A stretch of 64,000 nt of DNA, taken from contig NC_088202.1 of the NCBI RefSeq assembly GCF_037126465.1, positions 102,641,962-102,705,961 of the forward strand, in the 5' to 3' direction. Under the pieces are notes generated by a model. That model did no database searches. It saw nothing but the letters and a program-made list of their open reading frames with translations, and was not told the DNA's origin. Positions within the stretch are counted from its first letter, which is position 1. The number at the start of each line of letters is the position of its first letter. Of the stretch, positions 52,801 to 61,800 are shown piece by piece. This DNA is from Ornithodoros turicata. Its lineage: Eukaryota > Arthropoda > Arachnida > Ixodida > Argasidae. The translations under genes were made by a program, and so were the position numbers.

Positions 52801-55800
52801 CTTAGTTATTTTTTTCTACAACCCGAGTTTTATACAAAAATCCATGACACATATTGCACTTATTACTTTTTAAATTACTTTAAAATTGTTCATTTTAAAA
52901 TAGTGCATAATCTGACTCAATGCAACACTTGTCATAGATTTTCGTGGCACTATTTTCTGGCACTATTCGTGGCAAGGCACCCTAAATTACACGTAGGCAA
53001 AATTGCAATTGATCACCGAAGGGGACATGTAGAGAACCATTGAATTGGGTGTTAGAGGCGCGCTCTGACAGGTGAGCAGACACGTCATTTACGGCCACTC
53101 TTTCAGCAAGCACGTCATTTACGGGGCAACAACCCTTTGTGCAGGGGCTATGGTCCCAATAGAGAGGAAGTGTACATATTGTATATAGATTGCAACAGTG
53201 TTTATGGATTCAGTATGATAAAACACCTCCCAGTTGGCGTCGAATGGGTCCAGGATTTCAGCATGGGGTGGATTTTATCGTCACCCCACCGATTCAGACG
53301 TGGGGTACGTGTATGTATATGACTTGAGTATCCAAAATATATCCACGCGCTGACGCGGTGCTTTCCCTGGCTCCTTAGAAGACGGTCGTCCCGAAGGGCT
53401 CGCTCTCGTCATTTCAGTGGGGGCTCCTCGAAGAATTAATGTACCAGCCAGCTAACAGCGAAAAAGCTGCTGCTCATGTGCAAGGATAAAGTCGAATACG
53501 TCTTTCATTACGCGCTGCTCGCACTCTATTGTAGATTGGGTATGAAGGTGACGAAAATTCACCGAATTCTAAAATTTCGCCAGGCACCATTCCTACGTCC
53601 ATACATCGAGAACAATGTTGCCAGACACCGTGCCTCGGGCAGGACATTTGAAAAAAAATTCTATACACTCTCAAATAATGTGGTCTCCGGAACCACGCTT
53701 TTAAATAACTTTAACGCGCGGGATATTCGAGTAGTTTTCGACGAGGAGACGGCGAGTCGTCCCGGGATTCGGGTGGAGTGCGTGAGGATGGAAATTTTGT
53801 CCCCCGATTGCGTCATGTACAAAACGTGCGATGTGATTTCCCACTCCACATTTTCTTTACGATTTTGGAACCGAGTACATTAACCATGTGCTCATTCCAC
53901 TACGAAACCCTGTTGAGTAAGCTCACATGTCCAGTGATTACCTGTTACTTTGACACAGATTCTCTGATCCTCGTCCTGTTCTGCAAGAACTACGAAGATG
54001 ACTTCTGAGCGATCGCCGACGACCACTTAGATTTGTCTTCCTTTGACCGGGATCATCCATTGTACAGTGAAAAGAATCGTGGAAGACTTGGGGCTTTGAA
54101 AAGCGAAACTGGTAGTGTACCTCTCGAAGAGGTGATATGCTTGAAAGCTAAAATGTACTCCATCAAACTAGCGGGAGAAAAGCTAATTGCAAGAGATAAA
54201 GTGGGAAAAAAATATCGTACGCAAGCACCTCCTCCATGAGACATACTGCGATACCTTGTTCAATCACACGAGCGTATCGAACGAACAAGTGTCAATCGTT
54301 GGAAAGAAGCAGTGTATGATTGCGCCTGCTGTTTGTCAACAGTAAAGTGGTCTATGTACAGCGGATGTTCCATGCATTCAAATCAGTGGTCCTTCAGAAC
54401 TTGCGTTGCCTTGAACCTGCGCACGCGTAATACATCAACAGAGATTTGAGCATTGCACTGAACCATCAAACCCCTATCCCTAAACCCGTATCTCTTACAT
54501 ACGCAAAGGCAACAACGTACGATGTACTAAAACTCACTATTATCACGGCGCCTGTTCACTAGGCAGATTTAGCAGAAAGGAACATCTTTACGGCGACAGT
54601 TTCCTAAACAAGGTACGCCAAGCACCTGATTCCTTTGCAGTGGCTGATATCACATTGCTGGTCTTTTTTTTTTCTGTGGAACGCTTTTGATGCGTTAAAA
54701 CTACCTAATATGTGCTTCCTTTTGATTTCTCTGCCCTGCAAGCAGATAACGCTCTCTAGCGCCGCTTGCCCTTTCCACACCTGCGCGCGCACCTGTCTGC
54801 TCTGTTTTCCTCCACTCTTGAGCGGAGAGGCGAGTATGATGTTGGCACAAGGACACGGCGATCTCCTGGAACCTTCCCGTTAACTGCTGCTACTGTAAAA
54901 TGTTACTAGAATGCTCAAAATGCTGCAACATCAGCTTTGAGGCATTCATTCGGCGTTGTTTCTCATGCAAACATTTCCGCACCCACTTGGCTGACTGCTT
55001 CCGCTTGCCCAACTCTTCACGAATTACAAACCCAATGCATTCTGTTGACATGCCTACGGTAGTTACAGCCGATCTGCAAAAATGGGGCCATGGACGCAAT
55101 CAACAATTGCGAGTGTTGACACGGTCTCTTTGACTTTCCGACGGCTTTGGTGTCAAAATCCCCGTGCTTAACGTTGGCAGACCACTTATTCGCAGTGCCC
55201 GGAACCGTTATTTTGGGGGGTTCGGTTCAAGTTCTGGTTCAAGGTTATCAGTACCGATATTAATCGGTTCGAACCGATTTACGTGTGCTGTGCTAATCAG
55301 TGTACCACATGTGAGAGGTAATATCAGATGCCGGCGATGGCTTGCTCCTCCTTCCTTCCTTTTACTCCTTCGCCTCTACACTTCATAGGTACAAAGAACC
55401 ACGCAGGTCACAGCAGATCATCCTTTACTGTACCGAAAAGTGCTGGGAAGTGGCGTACATCATACCATTGGACTCCATTGCAAACAGCTATCGCCAAATT
55501 CTAAAGAAAAAAAAGAGAAGAAAGTGGTCACGTGGTAGATCGTGCGCAGGCCGGCACGCTGCTCCTCATTGAAAAGAGGGCGAGAGGCCGCTCATGTGTT
55601 TCCTTCCTCCATGCTCTGGACCACACGCCAACCTATTTCCTGTGGTCGCTAGAGGTTTGCTTTGCTTGTGGATGTCACTGTCAACTACTAAAAGTAGAGA
55701 TGTGCCAATCGAATCCGTGAATCCTCGAATCCTGGGCACAGATTCGAGATTCGCGAATCCGAATCTCAGTGCCCACGACGGCGAATTGAATCTTTCGGAT

Positions 55801-58800
55801 CCACCAATGACGTTCGTTTGTTTCTTTGTAAAATTGGTGGTTCCGGAGCACGCCGAAAGCCTGCGTGACCGGCGGCGCCCGGGGCGCGCCTCAACATAAA
55901 CCTACATACCTCAACATAAAACCTCAACATAAAGGTCCGATATTACCAGTTTAAAGGTAACACGGTTTTGCTTTGATTCCTTCTTCGTTTTATGGAAGGA
56001 ATTCAGAGTCGAGAGTTTATGTATTTCCTGTAGTCGATGAACAACATGTTAAGTAAGTTACACTTAGGAAGAAGTATATGGGTATGTTTTCTCCTGAAAG
56101 AGAGCTATTAGTCAATTTGTTTTTCATTAAACAAAGATATCAAATTCTGCTTCAAAGCCCTTTTTAGTGGAAGAGTTTTTCCATGGCTTTTAAACTCTTT
56201 TTTGAAGAAAGGATTCGAAAGATTCGAGATTCGTAAGATTCGTGGATTCGTAGAACTTTCCTTGAATTCGGATTCGGAAAATTCTGGATTCGTCCCATCT
56301 CCAATTAAAAGTTACGTTGCCTTTACACAGCGACGCTGAATGAAAGGAAGCAATCGAGGCAACAATGCAAAGTGTAGCTTCGTGTAGCACATCTTTTCTT
56401 ACACCTCCAGTCACAAAAATGTACATGGACGTCGTGAACATTTTGGAGGCGAGGCTGTAAGAGATGCATTGACTCACCACTTCTTTGTTTATCAATTTGT
56501 CCGCTCTATGAATTCGGCAAGATTCCGAGCGATGCAGGGAGCTGGTGCGCGGCAGTCGAGTGGGAAGGTATAGGCCTCTGGCCGTTTGGCGATCGGGTTA
56601 CCGCATTATATTTTTTCGATTCAGTTCCGGTTCGTGCAAGGGGAGAGGAAAAATATTTACGGTTCGGTTGGGGTTCGGTTCCGCAAAAAAATAACTTTCT
56701 TTGCGGTTTTCGGTTACGATTTAGTTACGGTTTCGACCCCTGCTTCCTCGCGGTTGAGTACGATGGGCCTCATAATCTGTAGTTCTAGGCTGATGTTTTA
56801 CACATTCATACCCTCTTTTTATTATACATCGCGTTCACTTTTAAGTTGTCGCATCCTCATTATTACTCTGGCTTATTATGACCTTAGTTGTCGATGCGCC
56901 ATAAAAGCTTGAATCATCATCATCGTCATGAATTTCCATTGGAGCTTTCTTCTGCACGAACATGAACTTTTGATAATTTCACGCTTGTGGTAGGCATGGT
57001 TCTTCTGATAGCACAAGCAAAAGTGAACACGGTTGCAAACCTACAGTTTACCTTCCTTTTTTTCTTTTACCAGTCAATCAGTTTAATGTTCTTTTTCTTT
57101 GTCGTCACCTCTTTAGTTGTGTCCACGATGACGAGATCGCGTTCGTTTTTCAGGAAGCGTGTCGTGCCGGGAACTTTTCAGAACGCCCTCGTACTTGGGC
57201 GTCACTTAACTATAGTCGTGTTCAACTGAAAACAACCCTAGTCCGTCAGCTCTCAATATATTACTGCTCCGCGCATAGGATGGCTGGACACAGAGAGGCC
57301 ACCTTCCCTCCTTGCACCAGATAATGTAATGTATCATACTCATTCTGCTTCCGTATTGGCTGTAGTGGCCGCATGACACTATGCTGCTGCAAAGAGTGCG
57401 CTCCCCTACTGATGGCTCATGATGGCGCTGTAGTATTTCTCCTGGCTTGTCTTTATCTCCAACGGTGTATGTAATTGACGGACTAGTTTTCTGTTCCTTC
57501 TTAAGTTGAATACGACTATAAGTTTCAAGGATCCTTCACATTCCTGTATCAGTATTTTTAGTTGTCTGAGCGGTAGTTCTTTATTTATTCGAACCTTTAG
57601 TGCCTCGTTATGCATCGCATTTATTCTGTCTTTCATGATTCGCTGTATCCCTCATTTTAAGGAAACACATTGCAATTGAAGCCTACAGTGGTGCCATCAT
57701 TCGTGACGTCTCCGTCGTAACGATACCGCAACGTAAGTTTTTTTACTCGTCCGTTTCTCATCAATTCCTCCATCTTTCTTTTAAATTTATTTTCAACTTA
57801 TCAGTACTGCGACCTCGTAATCCTGAAGATCAACGTAAAGGCCTCCACGAATGCACGTAGTGTTCTAAGACAAAGACCCGTTTTGCTGACCATAATTAGT
57901 ACTACAGTGACTTCTGGTTAAAATGGACATAATGGGGGAAACACTACAGGTTTGGCATCCACGCCTCATGTCAATGTCGATTCATGCGTAGAATACATTT
58001 TTGTTGGCCGTGCGTGTACTGTTTTGAGTGTTGTTGTCAACCCTAAGTGAGCTGCTTTGTACGTGAGGGTTCTCTGTATGAAGTACTTCTCAGGTTTACC
58101 AAAACATCGTCGATCAGCAGAGTAGAGCAGTGAATGCCTTCGGGGGCCACAAGACAGAGGTTCGTGTGTCCAAAGTACGCTCTGCTAATTGACGCTTCTA
58201 AAACAAATAACATGCACTGCAGATCAAATACGCTTCCCAAACTCGTCTCGTGTAATGTATAACGTGTTCACGAGAGAAGGCCATGCTCGCGGTCCATCTA
58301 CCAAGGAGAGGAGGAGTAAGTAGTAGGCTGTAACAGGAGGAAGGACATGAGTATGAGAGGGGGATATATTTATTAGAACAAAGAAAAAAGGAGGAAAGGT
58401 CAGCCAAACGGTAGTAGTCTTGCTATTCCGCAAAAAGGAAAAAAGAGAAGAATTAGGAAATAAATGATAAACTAACAAAAGGTGAAAGAAGAATGAGATA
58501 GATTAAGGACAAATAAGATAGGAAAAAGAAAGGTGAGGGGGTAATGTGTACGAGTAGTAAAGTGTGGTCCGGTGCGGTACCATTCAGAGCTGATAAAACA
58601 TGAGAGAGAAAAAGTGGGCCACGATAAAAGCGCAGGAGAAAGAAAAGTGGCAAAACCTGCCTGAATACGTTGATGAGCATGTAGCGCTGAACTACCGAGC
58701 AAAGTCCCAGAAGATTTTGCGTGAGTGTTCATTTTGCATCAAACAGAAATAGTCAAATTGATGTTTTCCTTCGTGAAAGCCTATTGGATCAGATGGGCAC

Positions 58801-61800
58801 ATTTGTCTACAACGTTAGTACGCGGTGCATAGAAGTATAATATTTCCTTCATCTTCTACCATACGACGTTTATGCAACAAATGAATTATAAAATCGCTGG
58901 CGAAATTGCTAAAATAGTATCAGAGCTTTTACGCGGACAAATTATTAGTATTTTAAATAAGTGTGTATATTTTTCGAATGTTTTTATAGCTGGGAAATAA
59001 TTCTACTAATGACAACGTGTGACAGCTTCAGGAAGTCTTCGCAGCTGTTCATGCTATTTGTCTTTAATATTTCCTCGCCCTCCACTCCAAGTGGCTTTAC
59101 AGGCTATGGCAAATGTGTGCGCTTTGCAAGCATTTGAAAAGCTATAGATTCACAAAAGTGTGACGTCCATCCCGTGCAGAAGTTCGTCGACTTTTTCTCC
59201 ATACATGTGGAATAAAGAATCGTCCTTCATATCTACCTTCGAATTTAACGACCTACTGTCTTGAGAACGCGACACGAAGGCAACCGTTGATATTCTGCTT
59301 CTCTCAGTCTGTGAAAAAAATGAGTCACGTAAACAGGCAACTGCACAAGTCTGACATTCATGGTTGCATCTTATCTTTAACAAGCATTCCGCTTCACTTC
59401 ACAGCAGAAGACACGTCACAGTGGACTCTTAATGTGACAGCTTTTGTGGAGACAGCGACCACCGAGCGAGCCTCACCGTTTTTGGGTCATGTTCGATTAC
59501 TATTGGACGACACACCCTTGGGAAGCAGCGCCGTGACCATTCAACCAGATGAACTCGGAGCAGCATCCATAAACGTTTCTTACACAGTGCCTCAAGTGAG
59601 ATTCTGATCTAACGTGTTCGGGTTTCTGCTTATGCGCATTTAATAATCGGAGCAAGGAAATATTTCGTAGTTCAGCACGGCTGCCACAACAACAAGGGAA
59701 ACAGTGCGCTCGTTCTCACCCTTTGCTCTGTGCTGGGAACAGACGATAAAGGGTTCTCTCTCTCTCACGAAAACAGGGACCTCTTGTCCTCCGAAAAACT
59801 CCGGATTAATAGTGTGTGAGTCGCAGTAATAAGCAGTGATTCTGTGACATCACAGAGCGACACTCCTTTTTGTGCACGTTAACAGGAGTGGCTGTTTCTG
59901 CTTGATCCACTTAGTCCTGCGTGAAGCTACTACTATGGTTGGGAAGTAATGCACTAATTAGAAAGCGGAAAACCTTGTTCAGTCTCTGTTGCGTATCCGG
60001 CAGTTATTTCGGTTTGTTTCTAGGCAAAAAAGCATAAGGGGCGCCGCAAGCCAAGTTTCTTCGAACCCTTAAAGATGGTGCAATGCTCATTTATCTTGCA
60101 CGTCGGGACTTTGATCAGAGCAAAACAACGATACGCAATACATTTTCACATTGAATTCACTGCTGGCTACAGTAAGTAAAATTCCACCCCGATCTCACTT
60201 TTGAGTTATAAATCACCTTGGTGTGCCTCGGTTTTATGTGAGCCTTGTCTCAATATTTGAGCCATTGAAACTATACTGCCGACCAATCTTGGCTTTGTAA
60301 CAATCTCGGTTCTTTACTGTTTCGCATCGCTCTTGCGCTAGCTAAGCGCTACTAACCTTTTTGAACAACGTAGGACTTTGATCCTCACTGTGGGGCTCAT
60401 CAAACAAATTACCGCCAGCAATGGGGTGAAGAACACCCCAATCACATTCACCAAAATAAAGTTCTTTTTGTGACGCAAGCTACATTGCTGGTGTTTGTGC
60501 AGAGTATGGATATAAAAAGATGGTGGCCGAACGGATATGGAGAACAGAACCTGTATACGCTAAAGGTCATCGTAGCAACGAGAGGAGAAGAATTCACAAA
60601 GGCGCTCAAAATAGGCTTCCGAACGGTAGAGCTCATGCAGACTCCAGTCAGTAAGTCTGTTGAGCAACAGAAGTCCGACTTCTGTTGGTGTTGGTTCTTT
60701 TTCATTTTTCTTTTATTTATTTGTTTTTGTGCTGAACGTCGTCGATTGTTTTGAAATTTACCAAAAACTCACCGTACTTATAAAACCACCTTTCAGAGAA
60801 TGGCACCGGTGGCCTTCAGTTCTATTTCAAAATAAATGATGTTCCCATCTACGCGAAAGGTAGTAACTGGATTCCGGCTGACGTATTCCCTGAACGTGTA
60901 ACTGAAGAATATGTGACGAACCTATTGCAGTCTGTTCAGGTAAGCCATTTGGGTGCACACACATGTGCCAGCCGAACATATACCCGCACAATCATCTCTG
61001 CATTTATTTCTTCTCAGTTGGCTAACATGAACATGCTGCGTGTTTGGGGAGGAGGAATTTATGAGTCGGACTTCTTCTACCAAACTGCGGACGAACTTGG
61101 GATTCTGATATGGCAAGACTTCATGTTTGCTGTGGCTCTATATCCAACCAAACCCGGCTTTCTGGAGACTGTCAAAACGGAAGTTCGTCAACAGGTAGTA
61201 GATGTCTCTTCTAGCAAACTATTCCAATGCTTCCGAATACATCACTTTATACACAGCACATTTTAATAGGTGCGGAGGCTGCAGCACCACCCATCAGTGT
61301 TCCTCTGGGCTGGAAACAATGAAAATGAAGTAGCCGTTGCGGGTTCTTGGTGGTGCGTATCAGATTCCTTTCCACTGCCTTCATCTCTCTTTACATTTCG
61401 AAGGGGACGTAGAGAAAATGCAAACTTGTAGGATATTCGTTGAGAAATACGTGAACTGTATATTTGTATTGCATGCATATACAGCCTCTCACCTGTCACA
61501 GCTTACACATTTGTCACCTGTGGCACGTATCCCTCCCCAGACAGCACACCATCATTGGACCAATATCGGTCCAACATTGGGAACTAATATAAGTTACATT
61601 GGTCCAATATTGGTCGTGCAACTCGGCGCGATATACGTCAATAGAACTGCTAATGTCGGCCCAATGTTGCAAGCCCGTGGAGAGCCAATGAAAAATATGA
61701 GTAAAGTTCATTCTAGTTTTAATATTCAGCATGACAACAGGAACGCATCACATTGCGATGCAATGTTTTTTCTTTCGTTTCTTTAGTTATAATTTTTGTG

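Noticed and set aside
59385..59404. Earlier acceptor for beta-mannosidase exon 6
   Set aside because: Using the AG at 59383-59384 breaks the phase with exon 5; the AG at 59404 fits and has a better pyrimidine tract.
61514..61786. Coding frames in intron 10
   Set aside because: They arise from the ATTGGTCCAATATTGG repeat, which is self-complementary and open on both strands by composition.
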